64,000 bases of DNA from Clostridium yunnanense (GTDB lineage: Bacteria > Bacillota > Clostridia > Clostridiales > Clostridiaceae): NCBI RefSeq assembly GCF_016595795.1, contig NZ_JAENHN010000002.1, positions 1 through 64,000 on the forward strand. Direction: 5' to 3'. The notes beneath the pieces are model-generated. The model ran no database searches, was not told the DNA's origin, and was given only the letters and a program-made list of their open reading frames with translations. Shown here in pieces: positions 1 to 7,387 of this stretch. Position 1 is the stretch's first letter, and every line of letters begins with the position of its first letter. The translations under genes were made by a program, and so were the position numbers.

Positions 1-2
1 AT

Positions 3-98
3 GAACTTATTTCAGATATTAAAAATATCTTTATCGAACTTAATTCGAAAAAGGATGAGATTTGTTCGTTAGCATATGCCAGAAACTACCTTGTATAA
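3..98 (+). CDS. C-terminal tail of an unknown gene cut by the window edge
   Basis: An open frame enters from the left edge and runs 31 codons to a TAA at 96-98. The encoded tail is charged and probably helical, ending in ARNYLV. I do not recognise a family. The same bases in another frame begin with an ATG and would give a short peptide resembling the N-terminus of an FtsX/MacB-type permease, but that frame stops after 23 codons. Neither reading can be confirmed without upstream sequence. Confidence 0.3.
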   Translation, partial: ELISDIKNIFIELNSKKDEICSLAYARNYLV

Positions 99-164
99 CT
101 TAAACTTTAATCTGGGATACCTATATCAAAGAACCATTTAAAAGATAATAAAATTATGATTTAG

Positions 165-275
165 GCTACAATTATAGAAGACCTTCTTAATCTAAAATGG
201 TGGGACTGGAGCTATGAAAAGATTCAAACTAACATAGCTGCAATTCAAAGTGGGGATATTGAAGCACTGAAGTAA
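165..275 (+). pseudogene. Remnant of a Vat/CatB-type xenobiotic acyltransferase (C-terminus only)
   Basis: This frame encodes about 36 residues including NLKWWDWSYEKI and AIQSGDIEALK before TAA. This is the characteristic C-terminal tail of hexapeptide-repeat xenobiotic acetyltransferases (chloramphenicol or streptogramin type), where a WW(D/N)W motif precedes a helix and a GDIE.L end. An in-frame TAG lies immediately upstream at 162-164, and no hexapeptide-repeat region precedes it, so the catalytic body is gone. It is a decayed fragment, not a resistance gene. Confidence 0.55.
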
Positions 276-311
276 GCCTAAAATATAAGATAAATAAGGA
301 GAATTTAGTAA

Positions 312-614
312 ATGTTTATTCAGAAATGCAAAAACTGCTCTAAGGAGTTTACGTGGAAATGTGTAATTAAGTCAGTTTGGACTGAAGGCTATAGCAAATC
401 AATAAAATGCGCCCACTGTAAGACTAAGCATTACATTAACATGACTTCTCGTATATTTTTCGCAATACTTATTGGTGCTCTACCTATGCTTCAATTGCCT
501 ATAATAAAGCATATACAAACTAATATACTGTACTACTTACTTATAATAATAACGTATATTTTAGTATTAATACTTATAACTCCTTTTATTTTTAGATATC
601 ATATAAAGAAATAA
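312..614 (+). CDS. Small CxxC zinc-ribbon membrane protein (cxxc_20_cxxc type), copy 1
   Basis: A 100-residue protein with two CxxC knuckles about 20 residues apart (CKNC near residue 6, CAHC near residue 34), followed by two hydrophobic helices (about 46-66 and 72-93). This spacing and the QKC..C..F.W start match the short Firmicutes family known as cxxc_20_cxxc proteins, whose function is unknown. The paired cysteines probably bind one zinc on the cytoplasmic side. The start is supported by AAGGAG 9 bases upstream. A paralogue follows directly at 657, so the pair is a tandem duplication. Confidence 0.75.
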   Translation: MFIQKCKNCSKEFTWKCVIKSVWTEGYSKSIKCAHCKTKHYINMTSRIFFAILIGALPMLQLPIIKHIQTNILYYLLIIITYILVLILITPFIFRYHIKK

Positions 615-656
615 CTTGCTTTAAATTATTTTATAAACAGAGGAGATTTTAATTTT

Positions 657-947
657 ATGTTCATTCAAAAGTGTGAAAAATGCAGTAATAAAATTAGCTG
701 GCTTAAAGTATTTATATCAATAATGAGCGGCTTTAGAAATATAAGATGTGATGAGTGCAAAACTGAGTATTACATAATAGGACGATATCGTCTATTAATT
801 ATAGTAGGTGCATGTTTTCCGTTATTTCTTAGAAGTGAAATAATAAAAGCATTCAATCCACAAACTTACTCAATTCTAGCTATTTTATGGCTCATTTTTA
901 TACTACTCCTTTCTCCTTTTTTGTTAAGAATTTATGTAAAAAACTAA
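657..947 (+). CDS. Small CxxC zinc-ribbon membrane protein (cxxc_20_cxxc type), copy 2
   Basis: A 96-residue paralogue of the preceding gene, with the same opening MFIQKC, CEKC at about residue 6, CDEC at about residue 31, and two transmembrane helices. The cysteine spacing is slightly shorter than in copy 1. The ribosome site AGGAG lies 11 bases before the ATG. The 42-base gap to copy 1 contains no terminator, so the two are probably co-transcribed. The function of the family is unknown. Confidence 0.75.
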   Translation: MFIQKCEKCSNKISWLKVFISIMSGFRNIRCDECKTEYYIIGRYRLLIIVGACFPLFLRSEIIKAFNPQTYSILAILWLIFILLLSPFLLRIYVKN

Positions 948-999
948 TATACTTATACTATATTTCATCAACTACTATATAAAAGATAGGTGCAATAAA

Positions 1000-1338
1000 A
1001 TGAAAAGAAAAAAATTCTTCTTGGCAATTCCTTTATTAATTGTGTTATACATAGTTTCAAATTTTGTATATACAATGGTATATCTTGATAAATATCAGTA
1101 TACCTCTAACGGTAATATATTATTTGAAGATAGCGTTTATGTGTATAGTAAAACTCTTACTGATGGCGATAAGAATATGGGAAAGACTATTGGAACTGTA
1201 AAAAAGCATGATGGCGTTATTGAGAATTATTTTTCCCCTACCTGGGTAAGAGAGCTAAAGGATGATAAACAACATAATAAAATTGTAGTTCGTGGACTCA
1301 TGGACTTCTGGGCTATTTATGAAAGACAAAATAAATAA
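1000..1338 (+). CDS. Unknown membrane-anchored small protein
   Basis: 112 residues with a basic start (MKRKK) and one hydrophobic segment (about residues 6-27), so probably an uncleaved anchor or signal peptide with a soluble domain of about 85 residues outside the cell. The domain is rich in Tyr, Lys and Asp. It has no lipobox Cys, no repeat and no motif I recognise. It sits in a run of co-directional small genes with short gaps and could belong to one transcript with them. Confidence 0.55.
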   Translation: MKRKKFFLAIPLLIVLYIVSNFVYTMVYLDKYQYTSNGNILFEDSVYVYSKTLTDGDKNMGKTIGTVKKHDGVIENYFSPTWVRELKDDKQHNKIVVRGLMDFWAIYERQNK

Positions 1339-1372
1339 TTCATTTCTTAATATAAATTAGGAGGATTTGTAA

Positions 1373-1555
1373 ATGAAGTATGCTCTTTATGTTTTTATAG
1401 GTCTTCTAGTTTTCATGGTTGTAGATTTTGTTTCTTTGAACTTTGGAAATGATTTTGGAGTTGTTGCTAGTGCTATCTCAATGTTATGTGCTGTAATTGT
1501 TATCTGTACACTAATTCTTGCTCATGCAATAAAAGGAAATCACAAAGGTAATTAA
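1373..1555 (+). CDS. Small two-helix membrane protein, copy 1 of a duplicated pair
   Basis: 60 residues made almost entirely of two hydrophobic helices with a short polar tail ending HAIKGNHKGN. GGAGG lies 8 bases before the ATG. The protein is clearly paralogous to the one at 2964 (shared YVFIGLL, SAIS.LCAVIV.CTLILA and the KGNHK/KDNHK tail). Together with the next gene it forms a two-gene module that was duplicated in this patch. Function unknown. Confidence 0.65.
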   Translation: MKYALYVFIGLLVFMVVDFVSLNFGNDFGVVASAISMLCAVIVICTLILAHAIKGNHKGN

Positions 1556-1607
1556 CTGTTGATTATATTTGAACATTCAATTCCTACCACATAAAAGGAG
1601 GATCTAT

Positions 1608-1766
1608 ATGAACCATATACTTGCATCTATAATTTCAATTACCATTTTCACATTCATATTATACTTCATTTGCTCAAAACTAAAATTTGACCATTGGCTT
1701 GAATTAATACTATTATACTTTATTTACTATAAATATCTCAATCAAATACAGCGGAGGCTTATATGA
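1608..1766 (+). CDS. Truncated copy of the small membrane protein found at 3214
   Basis: The start was chosen at the ATG at 1608, which has AAAGGAGG upstream, rather than at an earlier in-frame ATG without a ribosome site. The first 30 residues (MNHIL through ICSKLKFDHWL) closely match the 94-residue protein at 3214. After DHWL the sequence diverges abruptly and ends after about 20 unrelated residues. This suggests a deletion fused the head of the gene to other DNA. The stop overlaps the next start as ATGA. It is probably non-functional or a shortened derivative. Confidence 0.5.
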   Translation: MNHILASIISITIFTFILYFICSKLKFDHWLELILLYFIYYKYLNQIQRRLI

Positions 1767-2260
1767 ATATTAAAAGAAAAAAGATACTTATAACTTTAAC
1801 CGCTATAATTTTTATAGTGATTATTTCATCATTTCTAATCATAAAATCAATGATAAGCAGGTTTAATAAATCATTAGATCCAGTAACATTAATTAATATC
1901 AACTGGAGTGCCCATTTACCTAATACAAAGGAAGCAACTGTGCTATCAAATGAAATAGGTGGATTTCCTAGTGATGGCTTAAAGCTCACTAAGTTGGTAT
2001 ATTCAAAAGAAATGTTAAATAACTTAAATAGCAATTTAACCTTCTCATCTTTTGATAGTCTAGCACTTGATAGATATAACGATTTCGCTAAATCTATAAA
2101 AGATAAAAATGCTCTAAATGAACTTACAGACCTAGTTGCATATAATAATTCCACACTTAAATATAAACTAATAGAAAAGAAACCATCCTATCTACTTATG
2201 ATAATAAACACTAACTCTTCAGGTGGCCTAACCATGTATTGCTTTGAGAACATGTTGTAG
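1763..2260 (+). CDS. Unknown membrane-anchored protein, distant relative of the protein at 2359
   Basis: 165 residues with a basic N-terminus (MNIKRKK), one hydrophobic anchor (about residues 8-28) and an extracellular domain of about 135 residues. The start overlaps the preceding stop (ATGA) and has GGAGG 6 bases upstream. By eye the segment INWSAHLPNTKEA...GFPSDG...VYSKEMLNNL aligns with INFGIKVPTPAKE...GPTGDG...EYSDKNFKKL in the protein at 2359, suggesting two diverged members of one lineage-specific family. No known domain is recognised. Confidence 0.55.
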   Translation: MNIKRKKILITLTAIIFIVIISSFLIIKSMISRFNKSLDPVTLININWSAHLPNTKEATVLSNEIGGFPSDGLKLTKLVYSKEMLNNLNSNLTFSSFDSLALDRYNDFAKSIKDKNALNELTDLVAYNNSTLKYKLIEKKPSYLLMIINTNSSGGLTMYCFENML

Positions 2261-2358
2261 ATCTACTTAGTGCTTCAAAGAATCACAAATGATAATTCAA
2301 AAAAATTTATTTTAATATTAAAAATAAATAACAATACTTTTATTATAAGTGAGGTTTT

Positions 2359-2853
2359 ATGAGAACAAAAAAGCTGTTAACGATACCCAAACTTATTCTT
2401 ATTATAGTAATAATTTCTGGAGTCTTTCTAGGGAAAAAGGCCGTTGAAACCACGACTACTGAACATGGCTTATGGTATATCAACTTCGGGATAAAAGTTC
2501 CTACTCCTGCAAAAGAGATGAAGCCCTTTTATGAAAGTGGTCCTACTGGAGATGGAGAAATATATACTATATGTGAATACAGTGACAAGAACTTCAAAAA
2601 GTTAGTAAATATGTCTATATGGAAAGAAATAAATACTCAATCTGATATAGATTTAATAAATGACCGAGTAAAGATAATAAACAAGTGGGTAACCAGTAAT
2701 GGCACTAAGAATAATGATTTATTCTTGAAATACCCTGTTCCAACAACTAAAGGAAATCTATATTATCTCAAGCCAAAAGCTTCAAATGGTTTTTTCCTTT
2801 TAATCTGTGATAAACAAAGCAATAAACTTTATGGATTGGAACTTACGAATTAG
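2359..2853 (+). CDS. Unknown membrane-anchored protein, distant relative of the protein at 1763
   Basis: 164 residues with a basic start, a hydrophobic segment (about 10-25) and a soluble domain carrying TEHGLWYINFGIKVPTP and a final strand-like stretch FFLLICDKQSN. The alignment with the protein at 1763 is weak but in register over most of the length. GTGAGG lies upstream of the ATG. No catalytic motif is visible. The domain size and anchoring suggest a cell-surface or immunity-like protein, but that is only a guess. Confidence 0.55.
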   Translation: MRTKKLLTIPKLILIIVIISGVFLGKKAVETTTTEHGLWYINFGIKVPTPAKEMKPFYESGPTGDGEIYTICEYSDKNFKKLVNMSIWKEINTQSDIDLINDRVKIINKWVTSNGTKNNDLFLKYPVPTTKGNLYYLKPKASNGFFLLICDKQSNKLYGLELTN

Positions 2854-2963
2854 CCGCTCTATTTTTCTAACAATTTTACACACCAAATCTAATTCATTCA
2901 AATATCTCATGCACAAGGAGTAATAAATGAAAAAAGTACTAGTACTATTAGGAGGGTTTTTAA

Positions 2964-3161
2964 ATGAAAAAATATGCTACCTATGTCTTTATAGGTCTTC
3001 TAATTTTTTTGTCTGTTAATTATATATCTACAAATTTTGAAGCTGATGTTAGAGACAGTGCTGGACTTATTGTTAGTGCTATATCAATACTATGTGCTGT
3101 TATTGTAGTATGTACCTTAATTCTTGCTGACGCTATAAAAGACAATCACAAAGATAATTAA
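2964..3161 (+). CDS. Small two-helix membrane protein, copy 2 of a duplicated pair
   Basis: 65 residues, about 60 percent identical by eye to the 60-residue protein at 1373, with five extra residues (around DVRDSAGL) between the two helices. The ribosome site AGGAGG is 8 bases upstream. The bases after the stop codon also resemble those after copy 1, so the duplication included the intergenic DNA. Function unknown. Confidence 0.65.
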   Translation: MKKYATYVFIGLLIFLSVNYISTNFEADVRDSAGLIVSAISILCAVIVVCTLILADAIKDNHKDN

Positions 3162-3213
3162 TTATTGATTATCTTTAGACATTAAATTTCTATTACTTGA
3201 AAGGAGCATCTAT

Positions 3214-3498
3214 ATGAACCATATACTTAACACCATGGTTTTAATTGGTATTTTCGCATCAATATTATTTTTTATTTGCTCTAAATTAAAGTTTGATCAC
3301 TGGCTTGATAAAAGTAATACACGAAGAATCACGGCTATTTTCTTAACCTTTTTCATATTTGTGGGTGTCCTTGGAGGAGCCAGTGAATCTCACATTGCTG
3401 GCATTTACTATTCAATTGCAGAAGGTGTTGCATATTCTCAATTTATTGTAATAATATCTTTTGTATCCTCTAAAAAATCTAGGATGAAGTCCTCATAA
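3214..3498 (+). CDS. Small three-helix membrane protein, intact copy of the gene at 1608
   Basis: 94 residues with three predicted membrane segments (about 4-22, 40-60 and 66-86) and a basic tail. The first 30 residues match the truncated gene at 1608. AAAGGAG lies upstream of the ATG. It forms the second gene of the duplicated module with the gene at 2964 and is the better candidate for the ancestral full-length form. I recognise no family. Confidence 0.6.
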   Translation: MNHILNTMVLIGIFASILFFICSKLKFDHWLDKSNTRRITAIFLTFFIFVGVLGGASESHIAGIYYSIAEGVAYSQFIVIISFVSSKKSRMKSS

Positions 3499-3630
3499 AG
3501 AAAACATATATTTTTTTTAAAACTTATGTTTAATACTAATTTATTGACATATAATTATTAACTAGATGAACTAATTTAATTTTCAGCTAAGAAAGCCACT
3601 AGTTATTTTAATTATATATTTATCAATGAG

Positions 3631-3885
3631 GTGATAATCATACAACATAGAGATTACTTTATACCTGGTTTAATATTATCAATACTATTAGCAATACTTT
3701 TCATATATATTTCTATAAGAGATAGAAAGTCATCATATCTACTATATTTAATTCCATTAGTAATAGTTGCATTAGTAGATTCTCCTTGGGTAAAGAGAAA
3801 TTCAACTCTTCAAACAACTTTTCTTGTTCTAACATTTATTTCAGGAATTATTCTAATTTCACTGAAATATAAAAATAAAAACTAG
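3631..3885 (+). CDS. Unknown small membrane protein with an odd start region
   Basis: 84 residues with three hydrophobic segments and a basic tail (LKYKNKN). The only conventional start is the GTG at 3631, but that codon overlaps the best ribosome-site-like sequence (GAGGTG at 3629-3634). Properly spaced downstream of GAGGTG is an ATA codon, not an ATG. The original start may therefore have been mutated from ATG to ATA, or GTG may be used with a weak site. Expression is uncertain. Confidence 0.4.
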   Translation: MIIIQHRDYFIPGLILSILLAILFIYISIRDRKSSYLLYLIPLVIVALVDSPWVKRNSTLQTTFLVLTFISGIILISLKYKNKN

Positions 3886-3895
3886 AAATATAAAT

Positions 3896-3928
3896 GGCAG
3901 AAGCCCTTGAAATCACAGGGTCTCTGCC
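3896..3928 (+). terminator. Hairpin after the gene at 3631
   Basis: GGCAGA (3896-3901) pairs with TCTGCC (3923-3928), and an inner CCCT pairs with AGGG. A T-rich but interrupted run (GTTTGTGTTT) follows. It is a plausible weak terminator. It also lies right at the 5' breakpoint of the truncated binding-protein gene. Confidence 0.4.
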
Positions 3929-3949
3929 GTTTGTGTTTCTGCACGGGTT

Positions 3950-4756
3950 GCAGACAAGACTATGCAGCAAGTATTATCCAAAAGCGTTGATATAGGTTTT
4001 AGTGGACCTGAACAAGTTATATACATCTATAATCAAAAAAGAGAGGACTACCCAATAGTATTTGCTCAATTAACTCAAAAAGATGGTTCTTTCTTAGTTG
4101 GAAGAACTGAGGATAAAAACTTTACTTGGGAATCTGTCAAAGGCAAGACTATCGTAGGTGGTCGTCCTGGTGGTGTTCCTGAAATGGCTTTAGAGTATGT
4201 TTTAAGAAACCATGGTCTGCAACCTGGTAAAGACGTCAATGTTATAACTAATATAGCTTACACTGCAACTGGCGGTGCCTTCAAAGGTGGAACAGGCGAT
4301 TATGTTGCCCTCTTCGAGCCTACAGGTTCTATGCTTGAAAAAGAAAAAGCTGGTAGTATAGTTGCTTCTGTTGGAGCATCAGCTGGAACATTACCTTACA
4401 CTTGCTTCTACGCAACTAAATCATATATAGAAAAGAATCCTGATATAATCGAGAAATTTACACGTGCTATAGTTAAAGGCCAACAATGGGTGCAAAAGAA
4501 TAGTGACGCTGATGTTGCTAAATCAATCATATCCTTCTTCCCTGGAACAGACCAAGATATACTAACTAACGTTGTAAAAAATTATAGATCTATTGATGCT
4601 TTTGCTAAAGTTCCTACAATGAAAGAGGAAGACTACAATAGATTAATGGATATAATTCAATCTTATCAAGCTAGTTTAATCCCTTCAAGACCAGCATTCG
4701 ATAAGATAATTGATAACTCCTTTGGAGAAAAAGCATTAAAAGATTTATCAAAATAG
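3950..4756 (+). pseudogene. NitT/TauT-type ABC substrate-binding protein lacking its N-terminus and signal peptide
   Basis: The frame encodes about two thirds to three quarters of a periplasmic-binding-like protein: ADKTMQQVLS, then DIGFSGPEQ, GGRPGGVPEMALEYVL and TLPYTCFYATKSY. These are typical of SsuA/TauA/ThiY-like binding proteins of about 330 residues. Homology appears to start at ADKTM, upstream of the first ATG (3962). No signal peptide, lipobox or ribosome site precedes it; a hairpin and unrelated sequence sit there instead. The 5' end has therefore been lost by deletion or recombination. The ATPase and permease downstream look intact, so transport would need a binding protein from elsewhere. 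Confidence 0.7.
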
Positions 4757-4769
4757 TATTTAATTTTTA

Positions 4770-4899
4770 TTGTCACGGATTTTATGCTTCAAGATGTATA
4801 TTACTTCATTTTTATATCTTTTCTATATCTTCCAAGATCTACGAGATGTATTGAAAAGCATATAAGCTTGTGAAGAATACATCAGTATATCCGTGACAA
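4770..4899. repeat. 130-bp imperfect palindrome between transporter genes
   Basis: Perfect 11-bp terminal inverted repeats, TTGTCACGGAT at 4770-4780 and ATCCGTGACAA at 4889-4899, close an element with further partial pairing inside (GATGTAT...TTCA against its complement). It fills the gap between the binding-protein remnant and the ATPase gene. It could be a small MITE-like insertion or a structured RNA element in the operon. There is no U-run, so it is not an ordinary terminator. Confidence 0.45.
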
Positions 4900-4921
4900 A
4901 TTTTTAATAGGTGGTGAAAAT

Positions 4922-5686
4922 ATGGCACTTCTTGAGATAAAAAATATCTATATGAATTTTCATACTCCTGAATCAGTTATAGAAGCACTAAATAATATAA
5001 ATATCAATATAGAAAAAGGTGACTTTGTAAGTGTTATTGGTCCTTCTGGCTGCGGTAAATCTACTCTTCTAAATATAATTTCTGGTTTGCTAAAGCCCTC
5101 TTCTGGAGAAATATTATTTAATGGTACTAGCTCTGAATCCAATCAAGATATGGTTGGGTATATGTTTCAAAAAGATCACTTATTCGAATGGCTTACACTT
5201 TGGGATAATGTTACCCTTGGTTTAAAGATAAAGAAGCTTCTTAACAAAGAAAATATTGAAAAAGTTGATTTATTATTATCCCAGTATGGTCTATCTAAAT
5301 TCAAAAAAAGCTATCCAAGTCAACTTTCTGGCGGTATGAGACAAAGAGCTGCGTTAATTAGAACTCTTGCCTTAGAACCAGAAATTTTATTACTGGATGA
5401 ACCCTTTTCTGCCTTAGATTATCAAACAAGACTAAAGGTATGCGATGAAATCTTCCAAATAATAAAAAAAGAAAATAAAACCGCAATAATGGTCACTCAC
5501 GATATTTCAGAAGCAATATCTACATCTTCAAAAATAGTTATATTGTCAAAAAGACCTTCTGTGGTAAAAAGAGAATTAATTCTTGACTTTAACGAGAATC
5601 TTACTCCTCTTCAAAGGCGTGATGAGCAGCAATTTAGAGAGTACTTCAATATTACATGGAAGGAGTTAGATTTAAATGATGAATAA
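4922..5686 (+). CDS. NitT/TauT-type ABC transporter ATP-binding protein
   Basis: The cytoplasmic ATPase of an importer for a small organic anion or vitamin precursor. At 254 residues it has the family's usual length. Walker A GPSGCGKST is at residues 40-48, the signature LSGGMRQR begins at 135, Walker B LLLDEP is near 155-160, and an H-loop TH is near 192. Its closest recognisable relatives are SsuB/TauB. AGGTGG precedes the ATG. The last 11 bases overlap the permease start, so the two are translationally coupled. The substrate cannot be deduced. Confidence 0.85.
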   Translation: MALLEIKNIYMNFHTPESVIEALNNININIEKGDFVSVIGPSGCGKSTLLNIISGLLKPSSGEILFNGTSSESNQDMVGYMFQKDHLFEWLTLWDNVTLGLKIKKLLNKENIEKVDLLLSQYGLSKFKKSYPSQLSGGMRQRAALIRTLALEPEILLLDEPFSALDYQTRLKVCDEIFQIIKKENKTAIMVTHDISEAISTSSKIVILSKRPSVVKRELILDFNENLTPLQRRDEQQFREYFNITWKELDLNDE

Positions 5687-6473
5687 AGAACAAGAGCACG
5701 AATTATATCTTAAAAAAATAAGACTAGATAAAGTAAAACTTGGTGTTGTACGAGTGTTAGTTTTAGTAATCTTCTTAGCTCTATGGGAGATTGCAGGGGA
5801 TTTAAAATGGATTGATCCCTTCCTAACTTCAACCCCCTCTAGAGTTGTAAAATCAATAATGCAATTTTACGGTGAAGGTACTCTTATAAAGCATATACTT
5901 GTTACCTGCTACGAAACTATTTTAGGTTTTGTTTTAGGTACAGTTCTTGGGACCATTATAGCCATTGCGTTATGGTGGAGTGACTTTGCTTCAAAGGTTA
6001 TGGAACCTTATCTTGTAGTTCTTAATGCATTGCCTAAAGTAGCCCTTGCCCCTATAATAATATTTTGGGTAGGAAATGGGATTACTGCTATTATAGTAAT
6101 AGCTCTCCTTATTTCTATAGTTGTAACTATAATGAGTGTTTTTTCTGGCTTCCAGGAAGTAGATGAAGAAAAGATAAAATTAATGAAGACCTTTGGTGCA
6201 AATAAAGTTCAAATGCTAACCCATCTAATAATGCCTGCATCTATTCCTACAATGATATCTGCTTTAAAAATAAACGTAGGTCTTTCTTGGGTAGGTGTTA
6301 TCATGGGAGAATTCTTAGTTGCTAAGGATGGTTTGGGTTTCCTAATAGTATATGGTGGTCAAATATCTCAATTAGATATGGTCATGATGAGTATAATAAT
6401 CCTTTCAGTTATTGCTTATATAATGTACAAAATAGTATCAATAATAGAAAATATTGTTAGAGTTAAGTATTGA
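5676..6473 (+). CDS. NitT/TauT-type ABC transporter permease
   Basis: 265 residues with six predicted membrane helices. The cytoplasmic EAA-type loop is visible as FQEVDEEKIKLMKTFGA...MLTHLIMPASIP, which contacts the ATPase. This is the BPD_transp_1 fold of SsuC/TauC-like permeases. Two adjacent ATGs (5676 and 5679) follow GGAG within the ATPase gene's end. With the ATPase it forms an apparently intact importer core, in contrast to the broken binding-protein gene upstream. Confidence 0.85.
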   Translation: MMNKEQEHELYLKKIRLDKVKLGVVRVLVLVIFLALWEIAGDLKWIDPFLTSTPSRVVKSIMQFYGEGTLIKHILVTCYETILGFVLGTVLGTIIAIALWWSDFASKVMEPYLVVLNALPKVALAPIIIFWVGNGITAIIVIALLISIVVTIMSVFSGFQEVDEEKIKLMKTFGANKVQMLTHLIMPASIPTMISALKINVGLSWVGVIMGEFLVAKDGLGFLIVYGGQISQLDMVMMSIIILSVIAYIMYKIVSIIENIVRVKY

Positions 6474-6481
6474 TTGTTTGT

Positions 6482-6534
6482 ATTCCCCCAAAAAAATAGT
6501 ATAATTATCATATTACTATTTTTATGGGGGAATT
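6482..6534 (+). promoter_or_regulatory. Hairpin that sequesters the ribosome site of the TPR gene
   Basis: The left arm ATTCCCCCAAAAAAATAGTA (6482-6501) pairs almost perfectly with TTACTATTTTTATGGGGGAAT (ending at 6533), leaving an 11-base loop. The run of Gs in the right arm is the only Shine-Dalgarno-like sequence for the ATG at 6538. Folded RNA should block translation. No T-run follows, so it is not a terminator. It may reduce translation of read-through transcript from the transporter genes, or form a switch. Confidence 0.55.
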
Positions 6535-6537
6535 ATT

Positions 6538-7353
6538 ATGGGTGGAAATGTTAACAGAAGTTTTCCTAAGGATTTAATCTTAATAGTCATAATACTAGGA
6601 ATTATGTTTTTTGTAAATCCTGCAATAGGAAGTATTTTATTTTGGATATATATTATATATAAAGGTATAACAAACCGTGATATGTTATCTGCTTTTATGG
6701 CAAATAGAGCTTACCGTAGTTATCAGTATCCAAAAGCTATAAATTGGTATAAGAAAGCAGCATTATCAAAGGTATCAAAAGCAAAAATAATTGCAAACTA
6801 TGTTTTTTTAGAACTAAAACATGGTGATGTAGGTGAAGCAGCTAGAACTTTTAATAAAATAACCTCTGAGAGACAATTCAAAGAAAAGGATTTACAAAAT
6901 ATTAAGATGGCAGAAGCGTTAATTTATTGGAAAAAGAATGATGTTGACTCTGCTATAAAAACTCTAGAAGATCTATCAACAACTCATAAAACTTCTACAG
7001 TTTTCGAAACACTTGGGTATTTTTTAATCAATAAAGGCGATCTGGATGAAGCATTAGAATTTAATGAGTCAGCGTTAATCAAATATAACAGCAGTTCTAT
7101 TATAAAAGCAAATCTAGGAGAAATATATTATAGACTTGGAAACCTTGAAAAAGCTAAAGAAATATTTACTCCTTTAATAGATGATTATGTTAATTTTTCA
7201 GAGCCTTATTACTATTCAGGTTTAATCCTCGCTGAAGAAGGAAATAAAGAAGCAGCAATTGAGCTTTTGAATAAGGCTTTTTCACTAGAAGAATCCTTTT
7301 TAAGCAATTTAAATAAAGAGATAATCAAGCAAAAGCTTGAAGAAATTTCTTAA
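6538..7353 (+). CDS. Membrane-anchored tetratricopeptide-repeat protein
   Basis: 271 residues. An N-terminal hydrophobic segment (about residues 10-37) is followed by degenerate TPR units of about 34 residues (AINWYKKAAL, AIKTLEDLS, ALEFNESALI, AKEIFTPLI, AIELLNKAF). TPR proteins act as protein-interaction scaffolds; the partner is unknown. The start is preceded by a G-rich site locked in a hairpin. The gene ends just before a good terminator and is followed by an unrelated LrgA/LrgB pair. Confidence 0.7.
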   Translation: MGGNVNRSFPKDLILIVIILGIMFFVNPAIGSILFWIYIIYKGITNRDMLSAFMANRAYRSYQYPKAINWYKKAALSKVSKAKIIANYVFLELKHGDVGEAARTFNKITSERQFKEKDLQNIKMAEALIYWKKNDVDSAIKTLEDLSTTHKTSTVFETLGYFLINKGDLDEALEFNESALIKYNSSSIIKANLGEIYYRLGNLEKAKEIFTPLIDDYVNFSEPYYYSGLILAEEGNKEAAIELLNKAFSLEESFLSNLNKEIIKQKLEEIS

Positions 7354-7360
7354 GTTTATT

Positions 7361-7387
7361 AAAAGACAAGATTTCTTGTCTTTTTTT
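7361..7387 (+). terminator. Rho-independent terminator of the TPR gene
   Basis: GACAAG (7365-7370) and CTTGTC (7375-7380) form a short stem closed by flanking A and T, followed by seven T. Confidence 0.8.

Noticed and set aside
1759-2154. Minus-strand frame of 131 codons
   Set aside because: It is antisense to a gene with a good ribosome site and membrane anchor and lacks its own start signals.
3896-3961. Riboswitch before the NitT/TauT transporter
   Set aside because: The small hairpin shows no TPP, cobalamin or other known riboswitch landmarks, and the binding-protein gene behind it has no start. It looks like a breakpoint plus terminator.
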